From Burkholderia cenocepacia (GTDB taxonomy: Bacteria; Pseudomonadota; Gammaproteobacteria; Burkholderiales; Burkholderiaceae): a stretch of 64,000 nucleotides of DNA. Under the pieces are notes generated by a model. The model was not told the DNA's origin, did not search any database, and worked only from the letters and a program-made list of their open reading frames with translations. The stretch spans positions 1,860,001 to 1,924,000 of the forward strand of contig NZ_UAQZ01000001.1 of NCBI RefSeq assembly GCF_900446215.1, given 5' to 3'. The position numbers were made by a program, and so were the translations under genes. Shown here piece by piece: positions 39,238-47,994 of this stretch (within the stretch, counting starts at the first letter, position 1; every line of letters begins with the position of its first letter).

Positions 39238-39681
39238 ATGCGTCAGATTGCGGAGGCAAGAACGCGTCATGCGGTCTCGAACGACATGACGCAACCGTCA
39301 TGTTCGCGTCATGGGTGCGATGAGCGGGAAGCGGAACATGAAGCCTGCCGCTGGCCGACCGCGCCGGCGGCGTTCGTGCCGGTCGCGCCAGCAGCATCGA
39401 GCGCGGACGGCGTCGTTCAGACCTTCATTCCGGACCGAAAATTGCATCGTCCCGCCATTCGCCTCGCCTTGATCGCAGTCCTGATCGTCCCGTTGTTCTC
39501 GGGTTGCGCATCGACACGTTCCGGCGCCACGGTCACCCCCCCTGCTGCCGCGCGCAAGCCCGCGCCGGCCGATCTGACGCCGGGCGAGCAAATCGACTAT
39601 GCCGGGCATCGCTGCGGCAATCCGAACCTGTATGTGAAAACGCATCCGTGCGTGTACCCGCGGCGCAATTCCGCACCGTGA
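39238..39681 (+). CDS. Small putative lipoprotein
   Basis: The mature part is clear and the start is not. A lipobox VPLFSGC precedes a short mature peptide (about 50 residues) with two cysteines (HRCGNPN, THPCVYP) and Pro-rich linkers. The longest frame begins at 39238 and would put about 70 hydrophilic residues in front of the signal helix, so the true start is probably internal; a TTG near 39438 would give a normal signal peptide. The start region overlaps the operator at 39286-39301, which also argues for a later start. Unknown function. Confidence 0.5.
   Translation: MRQIAEARTRHAVSNDMTQPSCSRHGCDEREAEHEACRWPTAPAAFVPVAPAASSADGVVQTFIPDRKLHRPAIRLALIAVLIVPLFSGCASTRSGATVTPPAAARKPAPADLTPGEQIDYAGHRCGNPNLYVKTHPCVYPRRNSAP
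39286..39301. promoter_or_regulatory. ATGAC-N6-GTCAT metal response operator (site 1)
   Basis: ATGACGCAACCGTCAT, a perfect 6-bp inverted repeat (ATGACG/CGTCAT). It is flanked on both sides by direct copies of GCGTCATG (39264-39271 and 39306-39313). It lies in the divergent region of the first DUF4148 gene and the small lipoprotein. The arms and spacing match the CusR-box pattern. Confidence 0.65.
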
Positions 39682-39696
39682 TCGTCGGGCCCGCGT

Positions 39697-39729
39697 AAAA
39701 AAAAGCCCGGTACTCGGCGAGCCCGGGCC
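39697..39729 (-). terminator. Rho-independent terminator
   Basis: On the minus strand a GCCCGG/CCGGGC stem with a 12-base loop is followed by eight T residues, a textbook intrinsic terminator. It lies about 150 bases downstream of the porin gene, which reads in this direction, and just past the end of the small lipoprotein gene. Confidence 0.85.
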
Positions 39730-39881
39730 TAATGCGTGATCGTGCCGTGCGGCAGCGACCCGCTGCGTGGACGGAAACGGGCATGGCCCGCTACCGTTCC
39801 GATCGTAGCGACGCGACGCATCGCGAACCTGATCGGAACATGAAATTTGCGTCACGCAGCGCGCAGGGTTGGCTGTCGCAG

Positions 39882-41042
39882 TCAGAACCGGTGGCGCAAC
39901 CCGAGATTGAGGATGCCCTGCGTACGCGTGCCGCCGTAGCCGTACGAGCCGATCGACGCCTGGGCCGCCTGCGTGCCGCCGTCGGGCGTACGCTGTTCGC
40001 CGTTCGCGCGCTGCCACGCGCCGACCGCATAGAGATCGGTGCGCTTCGACAGCACGTAGTCGGCGCCGGCGGACACCTGATGGTAGGTCGCGCTCGTATC
40101 GCCGCGGGCCTTCGTGTAGCTGTAGCCGACGCCGACGAGCAGGCTCGCGGTTGCCTGATAGTTGAAGAACCCGCGCGCGGTGTCGTATTTCTGCGTGCTG
40201 CGAAAGGCCGACATCGCATCGGCCTTGTACTGCGCATTGCTGTAGTCGATACCGACCGTGAACGGCGCGAAGGTGTAGCGCAACGCGCCGCGTGCGATGC
40301 CGATCGACTTCGCGGAGAGGTAGCCGCCGTTGACCAGCGACCCGTCGAACGTGCCATCCGACGTGCCGTTCCAGCCGGTCCGGACGCCGTTGGCGAGCGA
40401 GGCGCGGTTGGCCGCATAGTAGTAGCCGCCCGCCGCGTCGAACGGGCCATGGTTGTACGACAGGCCGGCCGACCAGGTTTGGCCGGCGCCGCTCTTGCCG
40501 GCCACACCGCCGAGCGCGTACATGCCGACGAACTGGAAGCCGCCGACCACGGGCGACGTGTACTTCACCGCGTTGTCGGTGCGCGACGACGTGTCGTAGT
40601 TGTCGACGTCGCCGGGTGTCGCGTACACGCTGCCGAAGTAGAAATCGCCGGTGATCGGCCACGCGACATCGGCGAGCGCGTCGTACTGGCGGCCGAGCGT
40701 CAGCGTCCCCCAGCGCGCGCTTTCCAGCCCGACGAACGCTTGCCGACCGAACATCCGGTTGCCTTGCCCGAGCGCGCCGGTGTTCGGGTTGAAGCCGTTT
40801 TCCAGCGTGAAGATCGCTTTCAGCCCGCCGCCGAGATCCTCCGCGCCTTTCACGCCGAAGCGGTTGCCGAGCAGGTTGCCGTTGCCGAGGCCGACGAGGT
40901 TCTTGCCCTGCGCATCGGCGTTCCACACGACCGTCAGCGACGTATCGAACAGGCCGTACAGCGTGACTTCCGTTGCCTGCGCTGCGTGCGCGGTCGTCAG
41001 CAGCACCCCTGACATCATGACGAGTCGAACCGGAGTTTTCAT
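39882..41042 (-). CDS. Gram-negative general porin
   Basis: A 386-residue outer-membrane porin of the beta-proteobacterial OmpC-like type. A signal peptide ends at AAQATE (about residue 23). The mature part starts VTLYGLFDTSL and has the conserved GNRFGVKGAEDLGGGLKAIF, then FGRQAFVGLESARWGTLTLG; it ends with the C-terminal aromatic signature NLGLRHRF. A 16-strand trimeric barrel is expected. The ATG chosen follows a leader with a run of weak sites. Two ATGTCAT direct repeats 11 bases apart (41189 and 41200) lie upstream, close to the shared operator at 41265, so metal- or acid-stress control is possible. Confidence 0.93.
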   Translation of the reverse strand: MKTPVRLVMMSGVLLTTAHAAQATEVTLYGLFDTSLTVVWNADAQGKNLVGLGNGNLLGNRFGVKGAEDLGGGLKAIFTLENGFNPNTGALGQGNRMFGRQAFVGLESARWGTLTLGRQYDALADVAWPITGDFYFGSVYATPGDVDNYDTSSRTDNAVKYTSPVVGGFQFVGMYALGGVAGKSGAGQTWSAGLSYNHGPFDAAGGYYYAANRASLANGVRTGWNGTSDGTFDGSLVNGGYLSAKSIGIARGALRYTFAPFTVGIDYSNAQYKADAMSAFRSTQKYDTARGFFNYQATASLLVGVGYSYTKARGDTSATYHQVSAGADYVLSKRTDLYAVGAWQRANGEQRTPDGGTQAAQASIGSYGYGGTRTQGILNLGLRHRF

Positions 41043-41188
41043 GGTGTGTCCCTGAAGTTCAAGATGATCGTTTCGTGCATCGTTCGATGCCGGCGCCGAA
41101 CTTGTGTCGCGACGGGCCGGAATATCGCGATTGCGGTGGCGATTCTGGAAAGCGTTCGGATCGTGACGGTGAGGGACAAATGAGAAAA

Positions 41189-41206
41189 ATGTCATCGCAA
41201 TGTCAT
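41189..41206. promoter_or_regulatory. ATGTCAT direct repeat upstream of porin
   Basis: Two copies of ATGTCAT spaced 11 bases apart, one helical turn. OmpR-type regulators commonly bind direct repeats with that period, so this may be the porin control site. It lies between the porin start and the palindromic operator at 41265. Confidence 0.45.
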
Positions 41207-41264
41207 GCGCGCTGAAACGTGCGGTGAATTTCATTCGCACTGCGATGTGAAAGATGCGTGAACG

Positions 41265-41280
41265 ATGACGAAACCGTCAT
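41265..41280. promoter_or_regulatory. ATGAC-N6-GTCAT metal response operator (site 2)
   Basis: ATGACGAAACCGTCAT, differing from the site at 39286 only in the N6 core by one base. It is a perfect 6-bp inverted repeat and sits 78 bases before the second DUF4148 gene and about 220 bases before the porin start, in their divergent region. Confidence 0.65.
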
Positions 41281-41357
41281 CAGGCGATCACGGATCCGCA
41301 CCGCCGCGGGATCAAAGTGAAGGCTCCAGTCACGGCATTCCAGCAAGGAGCCCCAAC

Positions 41358-41633
41358 ATGAACATCCCGCGTCCGATGATCGTCATTGCCGCCGCCGCGC
41401 TGTCGATTGCAGCGTTCTCCCAAGCCGTGGCCGCGCAGCCGAAGAGCCGTCAGGAAGTGATTCAGGAACTGGTGCGCGCGCGTCACGACGGCGTGATTCC
41501 GAGCCCGAATCACGACTATCCGGCGAGTCCGGCCGCCGTCGCGCGCAATCAGGAGATTCATCGCGCGACCGTTCATCGCGGCGAGAAGATGCCGATGGTC
41601 GATGCACACGACAACCGCTTCGCGGTGCTTTGA
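41358..41633 (+). CDS. DUF4148 family exported protein (second copy)
   Basis: A 91-residue exported protein, paralogous to the one at 38858. The signal peptide ends AVAAQ (about residue 26). The mature part has SRQEVIQELVRARHDGVIP and a YPASPAAVARNQEIHRA block, then HRGEKMPMVDAHDNRF, the His/Asp-rich end shared with its paralogue. AAGGAG precedes the ATG. The operator at 41265 suggests the same regulator controls both copies. It is followed 27 bases later by another exported protein and probably co-transcribed. Unknown function. Confidence 0.88.
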   Translation: MNIPRPMIVIAAAALSIAAFSQAVAAQPKSRQEVIQELVRARHDGVIPSPNHDYPASPAAVARNQEIHRATVHRGEKMPMVDAHDNRFAVL

Positions 41634-41660
41634 ACGTTGATCGACGGAAAGGAGAGCGCG

Positions 41661-42164
41661 ATGCGCAATGTCGCGAAGGGAATCGTGCTGGCGGCATGCC
41701 TGATGTCGACGGCCGCGATGGCGGCAGGCTGGCCGGAACGCGCACTGTCGCACGCGCCGGCGCACGACGCCGGCAGCCGTGCGAACGAGCGGATGCGCTG
41801 TGAGTTCGCGGCCGTGCCGGCCGGCGCGTGGACTGCGACGTTCACGCGTGGGCGATGCGAAGTCGCCAACGGCCGGCTGACGTTCGTGCCAGCCGATGCC
41901 GGCGACGAGTCGACCGTCGCGGCGAAGGCGATCGTGCTCGGCGACGTTCGCACCGCATCGCATCAGTCATGCAAGCTGAAGGAACAACTGCAACTGACCA
42001 CGCGCGACGAAGTGGTCGCGCTGAACGTGCTGACCGACGACGGCAGCCGCAAATCGCGCGAACATGCGATCGACCTGTGGACCGCGCTGCGCAACGCGGG
42101 TGTCACGCCTGTCAACGGCACGCGGATCGTCGATACCTATCCGACCGGCGCGACGACCTGGTAG
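41661..42164 (+). CDS. Exported hypothetical protein
   Basis: A 167-residue protein with a signal peptide ending AAMAAG (about residue 22), starting at the ATG behind AAAGGAG. The mature domain has three cysteines (RMRCEFA, RGRCEVA, HQSCKLK) and is beta-rich with RLTFVPADAGD. I do not know the family. It lies 27 bases after the second DUF4148 gene and is likely a partner in the envelope response. It is convergent with the ZIP-like gene. Confidence 0.72.
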   Translation: MRNVAKGIVLAACLMSTAAMAAGWPERALSHAPAHDAGSRANERMRCEFAAVPAGAWTATFTRGRCEVANGRLTFVPADAGDESTVAAKAIVLGDVRTASHQSCKLKEQLQLTTRDEVVALNVLTDDGSRKSREHAIDLWTALRNAGVTPVNGTRIVDTYPTGATTW

Positions 42165-42189
42165 CCGTCGCGCCGTCGAGCGCGGCGCG

Positions 42190-42912
42190 TCAGGCTTTCA
42201 CCGATCCTTCGATCAGGAAGAACACGATGAAGCCGATGAAGAACGCAGCCGTCGAGAACGGTGTCTCGGGTACTTCGTGCGCTTCGACCAGCAGTTCCTC
42301 GGTGACGAGGTACAACAGCGCGACCGTGCCGAGCCCCAGCAGCGCCGCATAGATATTCGCCGGCAGCCCGGCGAACGCCGCATTGCCGGCCACGGCCGCG
42401 ACGCTCAGCAGCGCCGCGAGCGCGACCGGCACGACGATCGACAGCAAGCGGCCGATGCCGGCCGCGGCCAGCGCCGCGCTGACCGACAGCGCGAGGAACA
42501 GCACCTCGAGCGTCAGCGCGACGGTCAGGATGATGCCGCTTTCGTCGCTCGCGGAAAAGGCGATGCCGAGCACCAGGCCGTCGACGACGAGGTCGATCGC
42601 GGTGACGATGATCAGGCTCACCGGCAACCGCGCCGTCTCGAAGCGCGTCTCGATCGCGCCCGACAGCGCGCGGATCGCCAGCATCAGCGCAAGGCCCAGC
42701 ACGAAGCCGACGACGACCGGAAACAGCGCATGTGCGCGGTCCTGCGGCAGCAGTTCGAGCGCGGCGGCCGCGAACACGATGCCGCCGGTGAAATGCTGGA
42801 TCACGCTCGACGTTTTCGGGCCGGGCGCGCGCCACGCGGCCGCGAGGGCGCCGAAACAGGCCGCCAGCACGGGCGGTAACGTGAGCAGCGCGAGCTTCGC
42901 GGTCGGTGTCAT
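42190..42912 (-). CDS. ZIP-like membrane transporter
   Basis: A 240-residue inner-membrane protein with about eight helices. The start VIQHFTGGIVFAAAALELLP resembles helix 2 of ZIP metal transporters (HFxxGV...LLP). The part AIDLVVDGLVLGIAFS sits where ZIP proteins carry HNxPEG, but the His and Glu are replaced by Asp and Val. The last part has TEELLVEAHEVPE. A divergent ZIP is the best guess. Metal binding could use the Asp and Glu residues, or the transporter may carry another ion. It is near a heavy-metal efflux locus but on the opposite strand to it. Confidence 0.7.
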   Translation of the reverse strand: MTPTAKLALLTLPPVLAACFGALAAAWRAPGPKTSSVIQHFTGGIVFAAAALELLPQDRAHALFPVVVGFVLGLALMLAIRALSGAIETRFETARLPVSLIIVTAIDLVVDGLVLGIAFSASDESGIILTVALTLEVLFLALSVSAALAAAGIGRLLSIVVPVALAALLSVAAVAGNAAFAGLPANIYAALLGLGTVALLYLVTEELLVEAHEVPETPFSTAAFFIGFIVFFLIEGSVKA

Positions 42913-43076
42913 GAGGCCTCTCAGCGGTTGGCGTGGCGCAGCGGGCGCTGCGTCGCACGATCGTACACACCGGGCATCGCCCCGGCATCAACCGGGGATT
43001 GAACACCTTGAAGCCGCTCCAGAGTCAAGCGGTTTGATGCGGACGCACCGGCAAGCGGCCGGCGCGCCCGTTGCGC

Positions 43077-44372
43077 TCAAAGCTGCGCGAGCGCCTGGTC
43101 GAGATCGGCGAGCAGGTCGTCGATATGCTCGATGCCGATCGACAGCCGCACCGTTTCCTCCTTCACGCCGGCCTTCGCGAGTTCGGCCGGCGACAACTGA
43201 CGATGCGTGGTCGAGGCCGGGTGCGTCGCGAGCGACTTCGTATCGCCGATGTTGACGAGCCGCGTGAACAGCTGCAGCGCATCCTGGAACTTCGCGCCGC
43301 CGTCGCGGCCGCCCTTCACGCCGAACGTCAGGATGCCCGGCGCGCGGCCCGACAGGTAGCGCGCGACGAGCGGATGATCGGGATGATCGGGCAAGCCCGC
43401 ATAGTTCACCCATTCGACGTGCTCGTGGCGCGCGAGATGCTGCGCGATCTTCAGCGCGTTGTCGCTGATGCGTTCGATACGCAGCGCGAGCGTCTCGATT
43501 CCCTGCAGGATCTGGAACGCGTTGAACGGCGAGATCGCCGCGCCCATGTTGCGCAGCGGCACCACGCGGGCGCGGCCGATATACGCGGCCGGCCCGAATG
43601 CTTCGGTATAGACGACGCCGTGATAGCTGACGTCCGGCTCGTTCAGCCGCTTGAAGCGGTCCGCGTGGTCGGCCCACGGGAACTTGCCCGAATCGACGAT
43701 CGCGCCGCCGAGGCTCGTGCCGTGCCCGCCGAGATACTTCGTCAGCGAGTGCACGACGATGTCCGCGCCGTGCTCGAACGGGCGCAGCAGGTACGGCGAC
43801 GGCACCGTGTTGTCGACGATCAGCGGGATGCCGTGGCGATGCGCGACTGCCGCAAGCGCGGCGATGTCGGTGACGTTGCCGAGCGGGTTGCCGACCGATT
43901 CCGCGAAGATCGCCTTCGTGCGTGCGTCGATCAGCGGTTCGAACGACGCGGGGTCGCGCGGGTCGGCGAAACGCGTGGCGATCCCGTATTGCGGCAGCGT
44001 GTGCGCGAACAGGTTGTAGGTGCCGCCATACAGCGAACTCGCGGACACGATGTTGTCGCCGGCTTCGGCGATCGTCTGGATCGCGTACGTGACGGCGGCT
44101 TGCCCCGACGCGAGCGCGAGCGCGCCGATGCCGCCCTCGAGCGCGGCGATCCGCTGCTCGAGCACGTCCGTCGTCGGGTTCATGATCCGCGTGTAGATGT
44201 TGCCCTGGACCTTCAGGTCGAACAGGTCGGCGCCGTGCTGCGTGTCGTCGAATGCGTACGCAACGGTCTGGTAGATCGGGACGGCGACCGCGCGCGTGGT
44301 CGGGTCGGGACGATAACCGCCGTGCACGGCGATGGTTTCGAGGCGCCAGTTCGGCTTGGCCTGATCGGTCAT
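43077..44372 (-). CDS. metY: O-acetylhomoserine sulfhydrylase (MetY)
   Basis: A 431-residue PLP-dependent Cys/Met-metabolism enzyme, cytosolic. It makes homocysteine (or methionine) from O-acetylhomoserine and sulfide. The PLP lysine lies in VVHSLTKYLGGHGTSLGG, and the N-terminal block RLETIAVHGGYRPDPTTRAV and YTRIMNPTTDVLEQRIA are typical. The length of about 430 marks MetY rather than MetB/MetC (about 390). It is divergent from the O-methyltransferase gene. I see no SAM riboswitch in the 149-base gap. Confidence 0.92.
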   Translation of the reverse strand: MTDQAKPNWRLETIAVHGGYRPDPTTRAVAVPIYQTVAYAFDDTQHGADLFDLKVQGNIYTRIMNPTTDVLEQRIAALEGGIGALALASGQAAVTYAIQTIAEAGDNIVSASSLYGGTYNLFAHTLPQYGIATRFADPRDPASFEPLIDARTKAIFAESVGNPLGNVTDIAALAAVAHRHGIPLIVDNTVPSPYLLRPFEHGADIVVHSLTKYLGGHGTSLGGAIVDSGKFPWADHADRFKRLNEPDVSYHGVVYTEAFGPAAYIGRARVVPLRNMGAAISPFNAFQILQGIETLALRIERISDNALKIAQHLARHEHVEWVNYAGLPDHPDHPLVARYLSGRAPGILTFGVKGGRDGGAKFQDALQLFTRLVNIGDTKSLATHPASTTHRQLSPAELAKAGVKEETVRLSIGIEHIDDLLADLDQALAQL

Positions 44373-44521
44373 GGGTGCTCCGTTTGTTGTTGTGAAGGTC
44401 GAGGGGTCCTGCCGTCCGGCGATTATAGGAGCACGTGCGCGGCTGCCCTTAGAACGAATGGTGGGTTGCTTATGGAGGCGCGGCGCATAGAATGCCCTTT
44501 TCCGCAGACGAAAGGTGCGCG

Positions 44522-45193
44522 ATGGATCAGGATCGGTGGAACCAGGTGGATGCGTATTTCTCGGCGACGCTCGTGCCGTCCGACGCCGTACTCGACGCCG
44601 CGCTGGCGGCGAGCGACGCGGCCGGGCTGCCGGCGATCAACGTCGCGCCGAACCAGGGCAAGCTGTTGCAGCTGCTCGCGACGATCCGCGGCGCGCGGCG
44701 GATTCTCGAGGTCGGCACGCTCGGCGGCTACAGCACGATCTGGCTGGCGCGCGCGTTGCCGCCGGGCGGCGCGCTCGTGACGCTCGAGCTGAATCCCGCA
44801 CACGCGAAGGTCGCGACGCAGAACATCGCGCGCGCCGGATTCGCGCAGGTCGTGTCGGTGGTGGTCGGCAGCGCGAAGGACAGTCTTGCGCGGCTCATCG
44901 ACACGGGCGAGGCGCCGTTCGACTTCATCTTCATCGATGCGGACAAGGACAACAACGCCGTCTATCTCGATGCGGCGCTGAAGCTGTCGCGGCCCGGCAC
45001 GGTGATCGTCGTCGACAACGTCGTGCGCAACGGGCGCGTGGCCGATCCGGACAATCGCGAGCCGGACGTGGCCGGCGTGCGCGCCGGGTTCGCCCGGCTC
45101 GCGGCCGAGCCGGCGCTCATGACGACCGCCGTGCAGACGGTCGGGCAGAAGGGCTGGGACGGGTTCTCGATCTCGATCGTTGGCGCCGCGTGA
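44522..45193 (+). CDS. SAM-dependent O-methyltransferase (caffeoyl-CoA OMT-like)
   Basis: A 223-residue class I methyltransferase of the cation-dependent O-methyltransferase family. The SAM motif I is ILEVGTLGGYSTIWLARALP, and the metal/substrate segment FIDADKDNNAVYLDAAL carries the Asp residues that bind the divalent ion; VVDNVVRNG follows. It methylates a catechol-like hydroxyl. The start follows AAAGG. It is divergent from metY, which makes the methionine needed for SAM, though a functional link is unproven. Confidence 0.9.
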   Translation: MDQDRWNQVDAYFSATLVPSDAVLDAALAASDAAGLPAINVAPNQGKLLQLLATIRGARRILEVGTLGGYSTIWLARALPPGGALVTLELNPAHAKVATQNIARAGFAQVVSVVVGSAKDSLARLIDTGEAPFDFIFIDADKDNNAVYLDAALKLSRPGTVIVVDNVVRNGRVADPDNREPDVAGVRAGFARLAAEPALMTTAVQTVGQKGWDGFSISIVGAA

Positions 45194-45229
45194 AGTGACG
45201 CCGGTGCGCCCTTGCGGGCGCGCCGCACA

Positions 45230-46525
45230 CTAGTTCTCGTCGGGATTCGAGTCGCTGCACTGGTCGGGATCGTCGCGCAACAGGATGCGGCGGATGCGGC
45301 CGTTGTCGTAGAACGGCACGTCCGGGCAGAACTTCATGCCGGCGCGCGTCGACGTCCGTTTCCAGGCGACCCTTTCGGTACGCACGAGCGTCGGGGCGCC
45401 ACCCGGCGCGCCCGGCTTCCAGATGTCGATATATACCCGCGACATCTGAGCCGAATCGCCCGCCTCGCAGTCCTTCAGCGCGCCCAGCGTCGAGCGCAGC
45501 CCGGTATCGGTCTGCTCGATGCGTTGCGGATACTCGATATGGCCGTTGCCGTAGCCGGGCACGATGTAGCAATAGCGACGCGTGTTTCCGTCGAGCACGG
45601 GCAGCAAGTAGCTGCTCGCCGAGTCGACCTCCTTCACGTCGTTGCCCTGCCAGCGGTAGGTCGTCACGCCGTGCTCGCAGCAGCTCGCGCGCCAGCTCGT
45701 CCAGACGATCCGGTGCACCGGATCGAAATCCGGCGACGTGATGTCTTGCAGTCCCGGCGGCGCATCGGCGAAGCGCCGCGTTGTCGGGTTGAAGATCCAC
45801 GTCTGGTACGGGATGTTCGGACCGGCCCCCATCGATTGCGCGAGCATCAAGTCGGGCCAGCCATCGAAGTTCACGTCGGCGAAATCCGGCGTGAACAGGT
45901 TGCAGGTGCCCCGCGAATCGGTCTTTAGCGTCTGGACGAGGCGGCCGTGGTCGTACAGGCGGATTGCGGTGACTTCAGGTGCGTCGGTGCACGAACCGCC
46001 GTCGTCCGGCAGATGGTCGGCGACGAGGCGGATGTCGTAGGGAAACGCTCTGCCGTCGTGCTTCTGCGCGAGCGAGACAGGGAGTGTGCGCTTGCCGTCC
46101 GGTGCGGTCCATGTGCCGGTTACCGCATCGTCGAGAGAAGCGACGCGCCACTTGCCCGTTACGCGATCGGCGTCGGCTTTCGCGCCGCTATCCCGTTCCG
46201 ACAGCGTCGCACCGTGCGCGTCGAGCGTTCCCTTCAATGCGAGCCGATAGCGTTTGTCGGACGTGCATGGCGCGTAGCAGTACCAGCCCGATACCGTGTC
46301 GCCGACGCGCGACAACGAGACTTCGACGTGCCGGTTGCCGATCGTGCCGGCCCAGTCACGCGACCAGAACGGGATCTCGACCGACTCGTCGGCGTTTGCC
46401 GCGCGCACCGGCGTCGACGCGAATGCGGTGATGGCGATCAGCGCAAACGCAAGCGCGCTGAGCCGCTCGCGCGTACGCCGCGTCGCGGCTGTGTGGCGCG
46501 ACGCGGCGATAAACGGGTGATGCAT
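45230..46525 (-). CDS. Exported XAC2610-like / VCBS-type protein
   Basis: A 431-residue exported protein. The signal peptide ends near PVRAAN (about residue 47, after an N-terminal region rich in His and Arg). The first half is a beta-sandwich-like domain with DWAGTIGNRHVEVSLSRVGD. The second half contains ADVNFDGWPDLMLAQSMGAG, the Asp-rich calcium-type loop of VCBS/FG-GAP repeats as in XAC2610-related proteins, which inhibit lysozyme-like enzymes in Xanthomonas. Seven or more cysteines suggest disulfides. The 62-base gap to the next gene on the same strand suggests an operon with the DUF1176 protein. Role unknown. Confidence 0.72.
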   Translation of the reverse strand: MHHPFIAASRHTAATRRTRERLSALAFALIAITAFASTPVRAANADESVEIPFWSRDWAGTIGNRHVEVSLSRVGDTVSGWYCYAPCTSDKRYRLALKGTLDAHGATLSERDSGAKADADRVTGKWRVASLDDAVTGTWTAPDGKRTLPVSLAQKHDGRAFPYDIRLVADHLPDDGGSCTDAPEVTAIRLYDHGRLVQTLKTDSRGTCNLFTPDFADVNFDGWPDLMLAQSMGAGPNIPYQTWIFNPTTRRFADAPPGLQDITSPDFDPVHRIVWTSWRASCCEHGVTTYRWQGNDVKEVDSASSYLLPVLDGNTRRYCYIVPGYGNGHIEYPQRIEQTDTGLRSTLGALKDCEAGDSAQMSRVYIDIWKPGAPGGAPTLVRTERVAWKRTSTRAGMKFCPDVPFYDNGRIRRILLRDDPDQCSDSNPDEN

Positions 46526-46587
46526 GGTTCGGCCCCTCGGTTTGTTATGGGTTATGTCTGCCGGTGTGTTTCGGTGCGATACGTGCG

Positions 46588-47736
46588 TCAGCGGCTTCCG
46601 CTCGCATCGGCCCGTCGATACAGGCGTGGCCACTGATCGTCGAACAAGCCGTTGCAAGTGCCGTGCGTGGCGATATCGCTGAGCACGAAGTGCCGGCCGT
46701 CGAAGATCCACGATGCGGTCGAGCCGCAATCGCCGGCACTGCGCAGTCTGACCTTGCTCGACAGCGTCGCGCTGGCGGGATCGTAGCCGGCGTCGGTCAG
46801 TTCGTTTGCGAACGACGCCGAATCGAGTCCCGCGTTCGCGTTCTCGCCGAAATTCATCGCCGTCGGCGAGTAGGGCGCGGTTCGCCGCACGCGATACCAC
46901 AGGTCGGTGTGGTTATACAGGCTGCTGGTCTGGCACGGTATCGCGACCAGCGCTTCGTCGGCGGAGACGGCCACGGCAGTCGACGCCTTCCTGCGATCGT
47001 TCGCCGGCATTTCGTCTTCGACATCGGTCGCACATTGCTTCACGTCGCCGCCGAACTTCGCGAGCACCGCATCGACGAGCGGCCGTTGCTCCGCGGCCGA
47101 CAGGTTTGCGACGGCCGGGGCCGGCGTGACGGCGGGTGGCAGTGCCGGTGCGACGGGCACCGCCGACGCCGGCCGGGTGCCCGGGCGCAGCAACGCCGTG
47201 ACGGTGCCGACACGGCCCTGCGTGTCGTCGATCAACAGCAGCGCCGCACTCAATCCCGTCAACGGCGTGCGGGCGGTTTGGGCCGACGCCGGATCGCCGA
47301 AGCTCAGCAGTTGCGCATTGCGCGACGCGGTGAGCCATGCGGCGACCGTTGCCGGATCGTTGGTCCGGATCCGGAACGGGTGCGCGTCGTCATCGGCCGG
47401 TTTGCCGCCGAACGCATGCCATCGGGCCGCCATTGCATCGAACGGACGACCATCCACGCGTGCGCTGCGCAGGTCCAGCGGCGCCGACGCATAGATGTCG
47501 AGCGAGGCTGGCGCGTCCGGGCCGGCATCGCGCGTCACGCGCAGGATGAGGCGGGTGCGTGCATCATCGATATCGTCCGCGTGGCTTTCGGCAATGCAGC
47601 GGTTGCCGTTGTCGCAAACGACCGACCAGTTCTTGAAGTCGCGTTCGACCGGCGGCCGCGCGAGCGGGCGGGCCTTGGCAACGAACGGGGAAACGGCGAG
47701 GAGGGCGGCGATGGCGAGCGAAAGGCGGTGCGACAT
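46588..47736 (-). CDS. DUF1176 family exported protein
   Basis: A 382-residue exported protein. The signal peptide ends AKARP (about residue 23). The mature part begins VERDFKNWSVVCDNGNRCIAE, with a disulfide pair, and holds two Cys later (KQCATDVED, GDCGSTASW and THGTCNG), typical of DUF1176. The Pro/Ala linker at about 190-215 separates two halves. It is transcribed ahead of the XAC2610-like gene, 62 bases apart. The family has no known function; a periplasmic role is clear from the export signal. Confidence 0.82.
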   Translation of the reverse strand: MSHRLSLAIAALLAVSPFVAKARPLARPPVERDFKNWSVVCDNGNRCIAESHADDIDDARTRLILRVTRDAGPDAPASLDIYASAPLDLRSARVDGRPFDAMAARWHAFGGKPADDDAHPFRIRTNDPATVAAWLTASRNAQLLSFGDPASAQTARTPLTGLSAALLLIDDTQGRVGTVTALLRPGTRPASAVPVAPALPPAVTPAPAVANLSAAEQRPLVDAVLAKFGGDVKQCATDVEDEMPANDRRKASTAVAVSADEALVAIPCQTSSLYNHTDLWYRVRRTAPYSPTAMNFGENANAGLDSASFANELTDAGYDPASATLSSKVRLRSAGDCGSTASWIFDGRHFVLSDIATHGTCNGLFDDQWPRLYRRADASGSR

Positions 47737-47952
47737 GACGGTTCGTATCGACTGTGGATGGACGGGCGGAAGATGCCGGATTGCAAGCGCATCGTCAGCA
47801 GGCGGGGCAGGTCGAAGGCTGCGGCGCATGCGGCGGCGCGCTGTGCCGAACGGCATCGAGTATACCGCCGCGATGGGCTGCGACCGTTGCGACGACACGT
47901 CGTACGCGGGCACGATCGTTGCTCGCCTGCATCGATCGGACGAGTGCGGATG

Positions 47953-47986
47953 CAAAAATGGCGCGATCCCCGCAGGCATCGCGCCG
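47953..47986 (-). terminator. Rho-independent terminator of the RNA-repair operon
   Basis: On the minus strand GGCGCGAT and ATCGCGCC form a perfect 8-bp stem with a 10-base loop, followed by ATTTTTG. It lies 10 bases after the stop of the RlaP-type gene and closes the slipin-rtcB-rlaP transcript. Confidence 0.9.
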
Positions 47987-47994
47987 TTCACTTT

